A stretch of 64,000 bases of DNA from Pollenia angustigena (GCA_930367215.1 OV884059.1:69783393-69847392), one strand, 5' to 3'; shown: positions 1 to 11,811, numbered from the stretch's first letter. The notes: generated from the sequence alone by a model not told the origin. Numbers and translations are program-made.

Positions 1-516
1 CAGTCTATTGTTATTTAAATATCTTTAAAAAATAAATAACTAATTAAAATTTTTATTTGTCTGTAAAACTTTGTCTTGTACTTGAAGAATGCCAATGCAA
101 TTTGAAGAAATTTATTTTCGGATCCCACTTTATTTTAAGGTCAAATCAAAAATATGTGAATTTTATTTTATTTTTTTAAATCCTTAATTTATTTTTCGAA
201 ACGTTTTGGATTACTTTTTAATTGTTAGGTAATTGTTCCTTCCACATTGTTAAACATCGGTATCAACAAGCTCTTCCAACATTCGTTAATTACTCATAAG
301 TGTTTTAATATAATTCTGAAGCTTCTAGCCAGGCCCCCATCTTGGTTCTACTGGCTGCAGGGATCAAGTATACATTTCATTAAAAATTTCAATATTATAA
401 AATTGGTAACTTGTAGCAGTTTTGGGTAACATATTTACAACCCATTGGAAGCCTTAACCATGTAAGGTGCTGCCTCGTCGAAATCTTGAAAATCTTGCAT
501 TTAAAGCAAACCTCCA

Positions 517-1375
517 AAATAATTTATTTATTGATTTTAAAATTTTTTTAAAACATTTTTTAGAACATTTTTTATAATATGAAAATGAAAAAAAATCGCC
601 AAAAATTTCAAAATATGCAAAAATATGCATTAAAATCCTAGGGGGGGGGGGGGGGGGGGGGGGGGGGGGTGCTTTAATACCATGGTAGATAAGGCCATGA
701 TGACTTTATCTCTCATTGAATAGGGAGATAAAGCCTTTTTTGTTTTTTATTTTTCATTTGAATGGGAGATAAAGCTTTCATGGCCTTAGCTCACATTAGC
801 AATATTAGAAAATGGCTTTATCTCTCATTTCAGTTCCGGAGACACTAAAGTAAAGTATTGAAATCTAGCTTCGCATACTAAAGTTTTTCTGCGTCCTCCA
901 GTAGGACGCGGCAGGTAACTTTGCTGAATAAAGTTTTCCTGCGTGCGTCACAAGAAAAAAAAAATGTTTTTCAATGATAACTAAGGATTTTCCCTTTTAC
1001 AGAATGTTAACACCATGCATAACAATATTCTGAAAAAATATGGCCTTATCTCTCATTTGCGGAAAAAATATGGCTATATCTCTCATTTCGCAAAATTTTA
1101 AATATGACCTTACCTCTCAATGATTGGGCAATAAGGCCATTATGGCTTCATCTCCAATTCAATTGAGTAATAATGCCATCATGGGCTTACCTACCATGGT
1201 TTTAAAGCACCCCCGCAAATCCATTTCATTTTCACCAATATATGCAACAATATGCAAAAACAAATCGATGCAATTCTAACGCAAATTTATTGATTTGGAA
1301 AGATAATTGGTCAAAATCGTTCTGAGACTATCGACAAAAAAACATGCATTTGAATGGAAATCGCATCCCTAATCA
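517..1375 (+). repeat. Old dispersed repeat, copy 1 (interrupted)
   Basis: The two flanks of the G-tract element (about 517-640 and 1215-1375) match, in inverted orientation, a stretch at 23947-24207. Shared features are a run ending in ATTGATTTTAAAAT, repeated ATATGCA words, TTTTCACCA, and the terminus CGATTTCCAT...GCATG next to AGGGA. The terminus resembles hAT-type ends (TAGGGATGCG), but no target duplication was seen. There is no coding capacity. The inner junction shows where the younger element landed. Confidence 0.5.
641..1214. mobile_element. MITE with TIRs and a 29-G terminal tract
   Basis: The ends are inverted repeats: GGGGGTGCTTTAATACCATGG at the left and CCATGGTTTTAAAGCACCCCC at the right, extending inward through TAAGGCCATGATG. 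The left end runs into 29 consecutive G (641-669), while the right end has only five C (1210-1214). The interior repeats the phrase TATCTCTCATT several times in both orientations. There is no ORF. Comparison with the related repeat at 23947-24207 shows that this block is absent there, which supports insertion. The family is unassigned. Confidence 0.75.
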
Positions 1376-1765
1376 TACCTATTTCATGATAACTTTCCAT
1401 ATGTGTAATCATAGTATGCTTAAGATGCAATCAACATATCTTTAGTCTAAAAATATTTTGTTATCGCCATTTGTAAAATTATTTTGTACCAGTTGCGTCG
1501 TTTGTTTTAAATATGCCTATCGAATTATTTGTTAGTGCATGGTTCAACAATCATTCTAAGTTCAGACTTTGTCAATAACGCATCACGCGGAGAAAATTAT
1601 AAGCATTGTAGTGAGTTGTGAATAAAAGCTGTAAATTACGGTTGTTAAAGTGACTAAGTTCTAAATAAAGCTGTGTAAATTTTTATGTTTATTTAATTTT
1701 ATTAAAGTGCAATAAAACTCAAGAGGTTTATTATAAAGGAAATAAACCGAAACGTTATTGAAAAG
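1376..1765. other. AT-rich spacer without recognisable feature
   Basis: I see no open frame, no inverted repeat and no similarity to other parts of the window in this stretch. It ends at the target site of the hAT-like element that follows. Confidence 0.5.
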
Positions 1766-1773
1766 GCAGTAAC

Positions 1774-3252
1774 TAGAGTTTTTTTTTCCCGGAGTTTTTC
1801 GATTCCCGGGAAAGCGGGAAATTTTTTGAATTTCCCGGGATCCTTGGATCCCGCTCCATATAAATAATACACAGTAAATTTGTTTTTAAATAAAACACAC
1901 TTTTATAAAAAAACGTAAGGTAACTTGTTTACAAAGTAAATAAAAGAAATCCTTAAATAATACAAAATTAAATGAAGATTTAAAGAGGAACTTGAATTAT
2001 TATTACCTTACGGTTTTATATGTAAATTCCGTATTATTATTATCATGCTCAAGATACAAGATAAAAAATTAAGATAAACATAACAATTTAATACATAACA
2101 CAATAATAAAAACAAACACAAATTGAGGTACTCAAGATATGAGATCACAAAAAAGATAAAATATTTTAAATAAATATATTAACATTTTTTAACGGCTTAG
2201 GAAATAACTTTCTGACACACTCAAAGCGCTTAGTAAGTCGTCAAAAAGTATATTGATTATTTTATTTACTAATTACCATGTTTCCGAAAAATTTCGTTCA
2301 TTTTTTTACCGAGGTTGGATAAATAGTTAAAAGTGCACCGTTGTAGAAGGCTTTTGATTCACAATAAGAAGCATTTTTTTTTTATAAGCAACGTCTATAT
2401 CAGTCAAATGTATGTCAAGGTTCATGCAAAATATAGCATCAACCTCTTACAAACCTTTTCATTTCATTAGGTCTATCTGTAATCTTTAGGACAATGTGTT
2501 TTTCAAATTGTATGTTGTAGTATCTTACACGAGTTTCGAAATTTTTTTTTATTTCGGTTTCCCCGCACTTCAAGGGTATATTAACCATCACAAATTGAAA
2601 AAAATTTGTGTTTATCACCTAATAAACATATCGCTCCTTCATTGCAACATAGTCATATCTCAAAATATCAAAAATTGTAAGTTATTTAAGCAAAGTGTTC
2701 CTTCATGCCTTCTCGTATTTTATCTCAAACTGAACCGAAGTTATAGCAAAATATATCTTTAAATCGGTACATTTTGAAAACTTTAATCGCATTTTGTCAA
2801 GTTCATTTGTTTTTGTAGATATGACTATGTTACAATAAAGGAGCTATATGTTTAGGTATCTGCTATTTTAAAGACTTGTCCATGGACAATTAAACTTTAC
2901 TACCTGTATCTTATTTTGAATTAATGTTCTTTATTAACTTTCACTTCACTAAATTTATTAATTATCAACTGTTGCACTGCCTATTCTGCTTTAAGTAGAT
3001 TTATTGCATCAGGAGACATTGATTTACGTATGTACTCACTTCTTGTAATTGATCTAATCGACAACCCATCCACAGATGCTTATTTTAAGAGAATAGAAAA
3101 CTAAATTTCAAAGTATAAATAGCTGTTTTCTTAAACTATGAGGAATTTTTTATTTCCCGGGATCCCGCATGAAAAATCCCGGGAAAGCGGGAAATATAAT
3201 TATTGAAATTCCCTGGAATTCCCGGGACGAGAAATCCCGGGAAAAAACCCTA
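1774..3252. mobile_element. Non-autonomous hAT-like element with 8-bp TSD
   Basis: The element begins TAGAGTTTTTTTTTCCCGG and ends, read on the other strand, TAGGGTTTTTTCCCGGG. It is flanked by a perfect 8-bp duplication GCAGTAAC (1766-1773 and 3253-3260), the target-site length of hAT transposons. Both subterminal regions are packed with CCCGGGAAAGCGGGAAA-type words in both orientations, as expected for transposase-binding repeats. No transposase frame is present, so it would have depended on another element. A smaller inverted-repeat element is nested at 2624-2853. Confidence 0.85.
2624..2853. mobile_element. 230-bp MITE nested in the hAT
   Basis: The termini are about 40 bp of inverted repeat: left ATATCGCTCCTTCATTGCAAC then ATAGTCATATCTC, right its near-complement GAGATATGACTATGTTACAATAAAGGAGC. 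The interior (AACTGAACCGAAGTTATAGC) is also found at 39835-39860, inside a longer element at 39731-40841 that has the same kind of ends. This is therefore a short derivative of that family. It has no coding capacity. Confidence 0.75.
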
Positions 3253-3954
3253 GCAGTAACGTAACAATATTTTGCATTTGCTCTTTCGCAGGACCATTAG
3301 CACCGAATACTAAACTTCGCTATTGTTAATAGATTTTTGAACTTGTTCATCAGCGGCTGTATGCAAGCGTGCATTTTCTGATGATATTGAAAAATTTTCA
3401 AAATATATAGGCAACCACTTCTACAAAAGTTTTAGTAGAAGAGACGACGTCCTCTTATTTCAAGATTATTTTGGAACGAAAACTCATTCACCCTTATTCT
3501 ATTCTATTCTATTTGGCGTCGGCAATAACAACGGCAATTTTAAGGCAACAGCAATTCTTATCAAAGACAACATCAATTCTATGTTAAATTGGTATTTTGT
3601 AAGAGTATTATGACGCCGTTGACTAGATATCGATAATGTTAATAAAGTACATCACACATCTCTAATAGTAAAATCAGCTGATTCTTTTTGTTTACTGTTT
3701 TTTTATAAGAAAAAAAAAATTCTGTGCTGTTTGTGCAAATTTTAAGTTAAATAAAAATTTGTTTGTAAAAAAATAATGTTTAAATGAAAATTTTTTTTTA
3801 TCAAAGTTATTTACGGGAATACAAAATTTATTATCAAGATGACGTGCTAAATTCCCAATTTTTCATATTTGATAAATACACTGAAATTTATTGTTGAGGG
3901 AAAGCTAGCTTCTATGCGCATTTAATTTTTTTTTATTATATTAAATTTTCCCAC

Positions 3955-4390
3955 GTGTCTAATGGATTATTTTTAACCTTTTTAAGATTTGAAAGTTATT
4001 TTCGGTTGAATAAACTTTCTTTTAAAAATGTGTTGGAAATAATAGAGCCTCATTTAAAAAAGGGAACGTTTGTTCCAAACACATTATATTTGCAGCAACA
4101 TTGCGTTTTTTGGCCCAGGGATCGTACCAGCTCAGCGTTGGAAATTATTTCAACTTTTGACTGTCCCAGCCACAAGTTTAAAAATTTTGTCTGAGACTCT
4201 GGAAGTCATGAAGATAGAACTTTGTCCACAATGGATAAATAAAAGTTGCATTTCTTTGAAAAGCAGCATTTCCAGGTGTAATTGGCTGTGTGGACGGAAC
4301 CCACATTGAAATTTTAGCTCAAAAAAAAAAAAAAAAAAAACAAGACCACTATCTTCTTTAATCGCAAGGGATATTTAATTTATTAGGAAA
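3955..4390 (+). pseudogene. Harbinger-type transposase (DDE_4) fragment
   Basis: Recognisable pieces appear in all three forward frames. FRLNKLSFKNVLEIIEPHL lies near 4000-4060, FLAQGSYQLSVGNYF near 4108-4155, LSETLEVMKIELCPQW near 4186-4233, the catalytic segment FPGVIGCVDGTHIEIL near 4268-4315 with the first acidic residue in CVDGTH, and FFNRKGYFNL near 4350-4380. This order is that of HARBI1-like nucleases that cut and rejoin DNA. At least three frameshifts, a poly-A run (4321-4340) and missing N- and C-terminal parts make it a dead relic. Confidence 0.8.
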
Positions 4391-4531
4391 AGAGACCCTG
4401 CATAATCCTCTGGGTAGTAATGGATTTTTTACAAGCTCTTCCACTAGCTTCTCGAACTGGCACTTACTGCCTGTTTTTAGAAAACGTAAACAAGTGAGTG
4501 AGTGAGAAATTATATTAAAAACAACAATAAA

Positions 4532-5318
4532 CAAGCACTCTTACTATATTCGGCTATGCCGAATCTTTGATACCCTCCACCGACAGTTCGAATTTTTAAG
4601 GAGTAATATCTGTATGATGTTATTATTATCTTAAACTGTGACGATTTGTTATTAATTATTGTTTAAGGCTACTAAACTGTTTTCCGGTAGTAGGGTTTAT
4701 ATGGGGCCTAAGGTAAATTATGGACCGATCGTCACGAAATTTCACAGTGTTATTTCTAGTCCTAAAAAACTGTGACGTACCAAATTTTGTTACGCTAGCG
4801 TTATTTTTTACTGTTTTAGGCGTACTAAACTGTTTTCCGGTAGTAGTGTTTATATGGGGCTTAGGGTAAATTATGGACTGATCTTCACGAAATTTAATAG
4901 CGTGATTTCCAGTCAAATAAAACAAATTTTTGCAAAATCTTATCTCATTCCGTGCCTTGTTCCAGCATTTATGTTATTTTTTGTAACAAAATTATCAATT
5001 TTTTTAGGTGGTGGTTCCACATTTTGATTCATAGCTCTGGTCCTACTGAACCGATTTTGCTGGATTTCAATCCCAAACTGCTTAGGATAACTACAAGCAA
5101 TTTGGCACCAAGTTTGTTCATTTCTTTTAAGTTGTTCGAAAGTGAGCGTGTTTTGAACAGACGGACAGTCAGACGGACATGGCTAAATCGACTTAGAATT
5201 ACTCAAGGACCCAGAATATATATACTTTATGGGGTCTGAGATAAATAATAAAAAAGTTTCACACGGAATGACAAACTTAATATACCCTCTTGACAACTAA
5301 TTGTGGTGGAGGGTATAA
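4532..5318 (-). repeat. Dispersed repeat family A, copy 1
   Basis: This family starts with a hairpin TTCGGCTATGCCGAA next to GATACCCTCCACC and ends with GGTGGAGGGTATA. It carries a GTCCGTCTGTC-type tract (here its complement near 5160-5185). Copies also lie at 24877-25378 and 29660-30616. The internal unit of about 138 bp containing CCCCATATAAAC is present about twice here. An 89-codon open frame in it (4656-4925) is a by-product of the repeat, not a gene. Such repeats are familiar in fly introns; the transposon class is not clear from sequence alone. Confidence 0.7.
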
Positions 5319-6138
5319 AAACGAAAATTTATTTTTGTTTTTAATATAATTTCTCACTCACTCACTTGTTAACGTTTTCTAAAAACAGCCAGTTAGTTGT
5401 TATTTTAATTTTTTCAATTATATCCACAAAAAATATATCAAAACACAACACAAATAAAGAAAAATACTAAAACCGCCGTAGAAATCAAAATTGCAGCCAA
5501 CCATAACGTACAATTTTTAAAACACGACACAAAGCAGCATAAGACAACACTAAAAATGCCGACGACAAAATCAAGGGCAATTTAAGGCAACAGCAACGCC
5601 AATTTTTCTTAGAAAATACCAAACATATGTTAACAGTCATCGAAATATGGCATAATTGCCAACGGGAATACGAAATTGAAACAAACCATAAAAAACGGCG
5701 TTGTTAACTGTTGACGACGCCAAATAGAATAAGGATGATTATATTTCAAAATTCGTCATGAAGATGGTTGTCACGTCAAGAAGTCATCAACAGAATTTTG
5801 AAACATGGTAGATACTCCAGTATTATTTTCTTCTGAGTGATTTTTAAGGATATTTCCGGACTTTCTTCTCCAGCTCATAGAATGTCTTTCCTCTTTCTGC
5901 ATTACATATTGAAAATTGCTAACACAATAAATTTGGAAATGCCATCCCAAGATGCTCGTATGCACATATTTTAAGAACGCTTAAAATTTTTATTTCGTCA
6001 AATGGGGCGCAATTTCTTGAAAAAGGGGTTTTTGGACAAATTCGAAGTACCAAAACTAAGTCTCGAAAAAAATCATTTGCCACTTAACGATATTTATATA
6101 TCGTAGATATGTATTTATATATGCAGAAATAACATTAA

Positions 6139-6254
6139 CCCCCATTTTCACCACGTTCAGTCATAGTAAACTATCAGTTATAGCTATCGAAACATATGGT
6201 TAACTGGAAGTTAAAGTAATAGTTAAATTTAACTGTACTTGGTGAAGTTGGGGG
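6139..6254. mobile_element. 116-bp MITE with TAA target duplication
   Basis: The termini CCCCCATTTTCACCACGT and ACTTGGTGAAGTTGGGGG form inverted repeats flanked by TAA on both sides (6136-6138 and 6255-6257). The interior is rich in GTTAACT/AGTTAA words. A 3-bp TWA duplication points to PIF/Harbinger mobilisation. A similar tiny element lies at 40530-40655. Confidence 0.75.
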
Positions 6255-6291
6255 TAAAAGTGGTATAGATAAGGATTTAAAAAAAACGTTA

Positions 6292-6576
6292 ATGAATACT
6301 ATGTATGTAACATTTTGCGAATCTTTAAGAAATAAAGTTGACTTCGGCGACGAAATTTTAAGCTGGCTAGCAAACTTTACTGCAGAAAATGTAATTTCAG
6401 TAAAAACCGCCAGTATAGTACAGCTTTTATTAAAAATATTTCTAAATGAAAGTGCAAATTATGATACCATTTATAACGAGTATCGAGCTTTGGTGGATAA
6501 AGATGATTTACAAAACATAAAAATCGAAAATATTTCTATTTTTGGGTCCGAAATTTCCACAATGAAACATGAATAA
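6292..6576 (+). other. Unrecognised 94-codon open frame
   Basis: The frame opens at an ATG and stops at TAA, giving an acidic peptide with no family I recognise, no signal peptide and no transmembrane segment. It lies between a MITE and a mariner-like relic. It could be a remnant of a transposon accessory protein or chance. Composition does not differ clearly from the AT-rich surroundings. I do not assert that it is expressed. Confidence 0.15.
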
Positions 6577-7232
6577 GATCAGTTAATTTTTTGTTGTATT
6601 AAATTTTTGTTTATAAAATTAAAATGAAAAAAAAGGATTTAGTATTATTGGGATCGCAAAAGTACGATTTTAAAAGTCCGTTGGTACAATATTGGTTTTC
6701 TTATTTATCATCCCTGAAAGAAAGAACATTAAAATATGTATAATTTATGTCTTCCGAACCACTACAGTTGTATACAATTAAGGCTTAGGGATTGTGTTCG
6801 TATAGATATCTTTTCTGGGTATCTTTTCGAACACTGATTTAAGGCGAGAGCTAAAATATATTGGCATACATTTTTTTTAATTTTCTATCTCGATTTGGTA
6901 ACCTGACCAGTGCCCATGTTCAGTAAATTGATCAAACTTTAGCTTTATTTTTAATAATTTTTAATGATTTGCTTAACCTTATTTGTAAGAAGATAATTGA
7001 ATCGCTAAGTGGAGAAAGGGAAACTACTTAAAAACATTCATTTTGTAATAATCAATAAAACAGTGTTATTAATAATAATAAATGCAAGTTTTATGTTGTT
7101 AGCGAGGGTAGAACTGACTTTAGTTTGAAGGATAATATGAATTCGACAACATTTATCATAGTGCTGCCGCATGTTATTTTTTAAGCTACATATAATACAT
7201 GCAATACTGTTTTACTGCTGTTAAGTTTAAAC
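6577..7232. other. AT-rich stretch, no gene seen
   Basis: No open frame of note. A short segment AGTGCCCATGTTC at about 6910-6925 matches the terminus of the inverted-repeat element at 9277-10002, so a solo end or fragment of that family may be here. Confidence 0.4.
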
Positions 7233-7234
7233 TA

Positions 7235-8157
7235 TCGGGTGATTTTTTAGCTATTATCTTTTTGGCAACACTGGTTTAAACAGCTGACGCACGTTTCGTG
7301 TTTTGTTTGACTGTCAAACATCTTCAGTTTGGTCTATAATTTAACCATGAATCGGCTTACAAACGAACAACGCTTGCAAATTATTGAATTTTATTATCAA
7401 AATGCGTGCAGTTTTAAGAAAGTTCATCCACTTTTTTTTCGAAAAATTGTGTTCAGCGACGAAGCTCATTTTTGTCTCAATTGTCGATTTTGGAGTGAAG
7501 ATCAGCCAGAAGCATTGCAAGAGCTACCAACGCATCCAGAAAAAGTCACAGTTTGGTGCGGTTTATGGGCTGGTGGTATCATTGGACCGTACTTCTTCAA
7601 TCAAAGATTATGCGAATCGTAACGTTACTGTGAATGGTGAGCGCTACCGTGAGATGATATCCAACTTTTTTTTGCCCAAAATGCAAGAGCTTGATTTGCA
7701 TGACATGTGATTTCAACAAGGTGCCACATGCCACACAGCACGCTTAGCAATGGACTTATTGAGGGGCGAGTTCGGTGAACATTTTATTTCACGTTCGGGA
7801 CCTGTCAATTGGCCGCCTAGATCGTGCGATTTAACGCCTTTAGACTGTTTTTTGTGGGGCTATGTTAAAGCTCATGTTTATACACACATGCCCGCTTTAA
7901 TTGACGCATTGGAAGACAACATTGAAGCATTTATTCATGAGATACCGGCCGAAATGTTGGAAAGAGTATGCCAAAATTGGACTAAGCGGATGGACCATTT
8001 GAGGCGCAGTCACGGTCGACATTTGCATGAAATATTCTTCAAACATTAAACTATGTATATTGACCGTACTATCGATTCAAATAAAGATTTCATGCATTTT
8101 TCTAAATTTTATGTGCTTTTTTTTAACTTTCCTATAGCTCATAAAAAATCACACTTT
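7235..8157 (+). mobile_element. DD41D mariner-like element, copy 1
   Basis: The left end TCGGGTGATTTTTTAGCTAT follows a TA at 7233-7234. The right end carries the complementary ATAGCTCATAAAAAATCAC, with the last bases diverged. The copy at 62929-63843 shows the same ends and retains the TA at its right side, supporting Tc1/mariner TA targeting. The body is a decayed transposase gene. The whole is shorter than a complete element because of internal deletions. Confidence 0.85.
7347..8049 (+). pseudogene. DD41D mariner-like transposase, internally deleted
   Basis: The start is chosen at the ATG of MNRLTNEQRLQIIEFYYQNA, the N-terminal helix-turn-helix of this transposase group. The frame then jumps to FSDEAHF (first catalytic Asp), with about 100 residues of the usual N-terminal DNA-binding region missing. 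A frameshift near 7610 follows. The second catalytic Asp is gone: where the other copies read QDGATCH or QDGTTCH this one reads QQGATCH, a clean three-base loss. The third Asp in CDLTPLD and the C-terminal FLWGYVKAHVY segment remain. It cannot be active. Confidence 0.85.
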
Positions 8158-9276
8158 ACATATACATACATTTAAGTTAAGCTTAGCAAAACTAGCGTTT
8201 ACATGAAGTAAATGTCCCCTTCTGCACTTAGGTATGCAATTGTATAATGTAATTCAGAAACTGTTAAATGATGTTTGACCTTGCCAAAAGATTTGCAAAA
8301 GCAAAGTATTTTTTAATAAAACCAGTGGTAACGTGTAGGACTTTAAATATTTAATTGGTGTGAACATAGCTTAAGAAACAGATCCCAAATAGTACAAAAA
8401 AATTTGTCTAATTAGCATATATTTTTCAACAAATCAGCCATTGATATCAATATTTAAATACATTTAATACACAATGGAAGATAAAGGTCAATGAGCAAAA
8501 ATTATACATATAGGCTTACCAGAATAAATATGATAGGGACTAAATAGGATAACGAGCGGACAACCCACCTACTGGTCTACTGATCAGCAAAAACTCCAGA
8601 TGTCTTCGATAATAGCGTGGCTAAAAACAACCCGATTGAAACGATATGTGTAAAAGCTTCCCTTGAATTATCTTTTCATCACAAACACACTTAAGTTACA
8701 ATAATAAACCCTAAATAGGTATGTTCCCGAATGATTATCTAGCGGCGACTGGCTCACGGATAAATTTGTAAAAATATAAAAAATATATCAGTACTATTGC
8801 AAGAAATATTAAACTAGCTGTTTAACATTCTTCCATATATCCATATATATCTTTTATACTGTCCCTGTTTGAATTTAATGTATCGTTTTTTTCTAACTAA
8901 TGCGAGCAAATTTAAAACTTTGATACATTTATACGGAAATGTATTATTTTGAGTTATGACGATGTTGCAGTAAATGAGCGATATGTGAATTAAAATGTAC
9001 TTTGCAAGTGTCGAATGACTCTTGGTTGAAAAGAAGAATTCGTAGAGGATGACAACAGATCACCCAGCTTTAAGATTTCCTGAAAGTATGCATAAAAAAG
9101 CTTTGAAAGTTAGCCCAGGCTAAAAAAACAGCATCCTTTAAAAGGTATTTTTAGGAACTTGATATAACTCTACTATTATGGCGTGCAACTAAAAATCTTT
9201 AAAGACCGGTAATATCTTACCCGCCATGCGTAACTCGAATGGAACTTAGGCAAGAAATTATGTTGAAAAAGGTAAC
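8158..9276. other. No gene or repeat recognised
   Basis: AT-rich DNA with stops in all frames. I see no inverted repeats and no similarity to other parts of the window. Confidence 0.45.
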
Positions 9277-10002
9277 CTGTGCCCATGTTCTGTAACTCTC
9301 GCGTCGAGAAAGTTTTCGATTGAAATGTGTGAAATGAAACAAAAATGCCATAAATGGAAACAAACAGCTGCTTTTCTCAGTTAACTATGTCTGTAACGTT
9401 TTTGGTAGTACAAGCTGTCACGTAAGGAAATTACTCGCCAATTTGCAGAAAAAGTGAGTCTGTAACATTTTGGTGAGAAAAGTTCCCGCTTTGAACTGTC
9501 AAATAAACTCACGAATAAAAATGGGGCAAGAAAAAATTTTAACACTAAAAAACAATTAAAAATGCAAAATGCAAAATGCAAAGAATAATAATTATAATAT
9601 TTTGTTCTTGGCACATTTTTCATTGTATTATTTTGCTTTTAAAATTTTAATAAAATATACGAATGTCTTCAAAGCTCGTTTGCAAACAACAAACATTAAA
9701 GTCGCTCTTTACACAATTTGGTATAGCCGACGGTTGTATTTACGCCGCCGTCGTTGAAAAATGTTAAATTTTGGTCGCCGTCAACGATATGTGTTACTGG
9801 CGTTCTGAACGTCTGCAATATCACATCGGCTTCGAATGCAATATTTTGAAATTTATAACGTAACGACGTAATCTCTTTTGGTAGTTTTCGACATGAGTTA
9901 CAGACACACATTTTTCTCACTTTTCGAGAAACGATGGAATATTTTGTTTCACATCTTTTCGATGCAAAAAGTTCACACTAAAGTTACAGAACATGGGTAC
10001 TG
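9277..10002. mobile_element. Inverted-repeat element, about 725 bp
   Basis: The ends are CTGTGCCCATGTTCTGTAACT on the left and AGTTACAGAACATGGGTACTG on the right. Subterminal segments also mirror each other loosely (GAAAAGTTTTCGAT-type words). A GC-rich patch with CGCCG/CGGCG lies near 9735-9790. No transposase frame is present. Flanking duplication was not evident. Confidence 0.65.
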
Positions 10003-10478
10003 TTTATTGAAGATTTGAAAAACGTATTTATCCCTAATATACCAAACGATATATCAGTAGAGTTGCCTTACTACGAAGCAGGTATATACGGGAGTATATT
10101 AAATAACTGTAGCAACAAGCTGATCGTTACACATACCACTTTTTACATGCATTGAAAAAAGCGCTTTTTGTGTTAAAAGTCAAAAATGTATTACATGGGA
10201 ACTCACCATATAAAATTAAAGCCTTTCGTAAGCGAGATGGTAAGCGAAGCTTTTACCTTTCCCCTTTACAAAGCTGCTACGTTTGGAATTTAATTTTTTA
10301 TTGGGTGGTATTGATTAAATAAATAACAAAATGCTTATGAAGCTTCTATACGGGCCCTCTTTGCAGAGAAGCTTTAGTTAGCGAAGCTGGTGTTCGTTAT
10401 AACATAGAGGAGAAAATCCTTGCTCCTATGCCGAGACTTTTTTCTGGGTTTTAAAATTTACAATTGAATATTTTCGCT
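10003..10478. other. No gene or repeat recognised
   Basis: Repeated GCGAAGCTT-like words occur but no open frame or inverted repeat was found. Confidence 0.4.
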
Positions 10479-10993
10479 ATCCCATTTACATTAGACCGAA
10501 ATCTTGTAGATTCGTTTAAAATCTTCTTCAAAATCTAGTGCGCTTACATTGCAATTTTTTGACATAACCTAGACTTTGTTTTCATAAACAATACAGCTGA
10601 CTGAAAGTTTGTTTGTGTAATACATACATACACACATATAAAAAATAGGCATTTAAAAATTTGCATTACCTTTTATTTTTAATAATCTTTATTTATTTCA
10701 TTTATTATTTATCTTTTCCATTTTATTACTATTTCGTTAACATTTTTTAATTTTTTTTAACAGTTTTAACAAGCCGCCATATTTGTTTTTTGTTTAAATA
10801 TCATTGTTTTGTGTACAAAGAAATATTTTTTTGTATTTGTATAACTAAGTACAACTAGATTTTGAGTAGATTTCGTCAAAATCTAGTCACGTTGTAGATT
10901 TTGTTTTGTATGGGAAATCTAGTCAAAAACAACTAGATTTTTCTCGAAATCTCGTATGTATGTACTAGATTTTGTTGTAGTGTAAACGGGCTA
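10479..10993. mobile_element. Inverted-repeat element with AAATCTAG words
   Basis: The left end ATCCCATTTACATTAGACCG is mirrored by the right end, which read on the other strand is AGCCCGTTTACACTACAAC. Behind both ends lie multiple AAATCTAGT/ACTAGATTT words (10500-10560 and 10855-10975), like subterminal transposase sites. It has no coding capacity. Confidence 0.65.
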
Positions 10994-11482
10994 TTGCCAA
11001 GATTGGGTCTCAGGATTGCCATAACATAATTATTATACATTTCTTAAAATGTTTGATTCTAGCTTTGAAATTGAAGAAAATGTGGCATAAAGAAGAAATT
11101 TGTAAAATAAACAAAGGTCTATTTCGGGAGCGCCTGGAGCCTGAAGTCATAGACGATTTCGCAAATCCGTTTGAAGCAGACCTGCAGTGGAAATTTTCAC
11201 TAAGATGCGACGGAATTAATTTGAAAACTTAGGTATTTCTGCGCCGTGTTTTTAAATTTTTGTTATAACATGCTTCTCCAGCGTAGGATGGACAGAGGAT
11301 AATCATTCCCGAAATTTTCTTATTTCTTCAATTTCGGAATGCAGACTCATGTTAGAAAGCTATCGTCTTTGAAATTTTCTAGCTTTGTGTCTTAAATCTT
11401 TCATTCATTGAACTTGGCGACTAAGTAAGTTTCCAATTTTGACTATGTTGCAAAGCAAAACCGCTAAAGCTGCAGGTCCAGA

Positions 11483-11811
11483 CTAAAGCTGGAGGTCCAT
11501 ACCACGCGTTTTCGCCTCCACGCAGCGCATGCTTTTATAACCTTACTTGCGTTCTACGTTTCAAGTTACATGCAACGCTTTTTATGCAGCAGCAGCACAA
11601 GTAAAACTAAAATTTAATTTGTCAAAATCAGCTGATTTGTTCGAACGCTGCTTGTGACGCTTACAAAAGAAGAAAGTAAACCTACTTTTCGCCTCAAGGC
11701 ATCTACCCTTTTGTGCATGTAACTACGTATAACTACACAGATTCTACTTTTTTGACAGCTGCGTATGCTGCGAGAAAGCGCGTAACGCGTGGTGTAGACC
11801 TCTAGCTTAAG
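11483..11811. mobile_element. MITE family M, copy 1
   Basis: The ends CTAAAGCTGGAGGTCCATAC and its complement GTGTAGACCTCTAGCTTAAG enclose 329 bp. The sequence is GC-richer than its surroundings, with ACGCGT and CAGCTG motifs. A second copy at 58198-58395 shares the ends and the internal run TTTCAAGTTACATGCAACGC, so this is a mobile family. No coding frame. Confidence 0.75.

Larger units (their letters stand above)
3491..5734 (+). mobile_element. PIF/Harbinger-like element, broken
   Basis: The outer ends are inverted: CTTATTCTATTTGGCGTC-type sequence near 3491-3520 and GACGCCAAATAGAATAAG at 5715-5734. A second inverted pair (CAAGTGAGTGAGTGAGAAAT near 4490-4510, its complement near 5350-5370) lies inside. 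The left half contains pieces of a Harbinger-type transposase, matching the end structure to a class II element. A dispersed repeat (4532-5318) sits between the inner inverted arms. I could not define the 3-bp target duplication, so the outer boundaries are approximate. Confidence 0.6.

Noticed and set aside
4656..4925. 89-codon minus-strand frame with repeated peptide
   Set aside because: It results from two copies of the 138-bp unit in repeat family A; the same peptide appears in the copy at 30240-30482.
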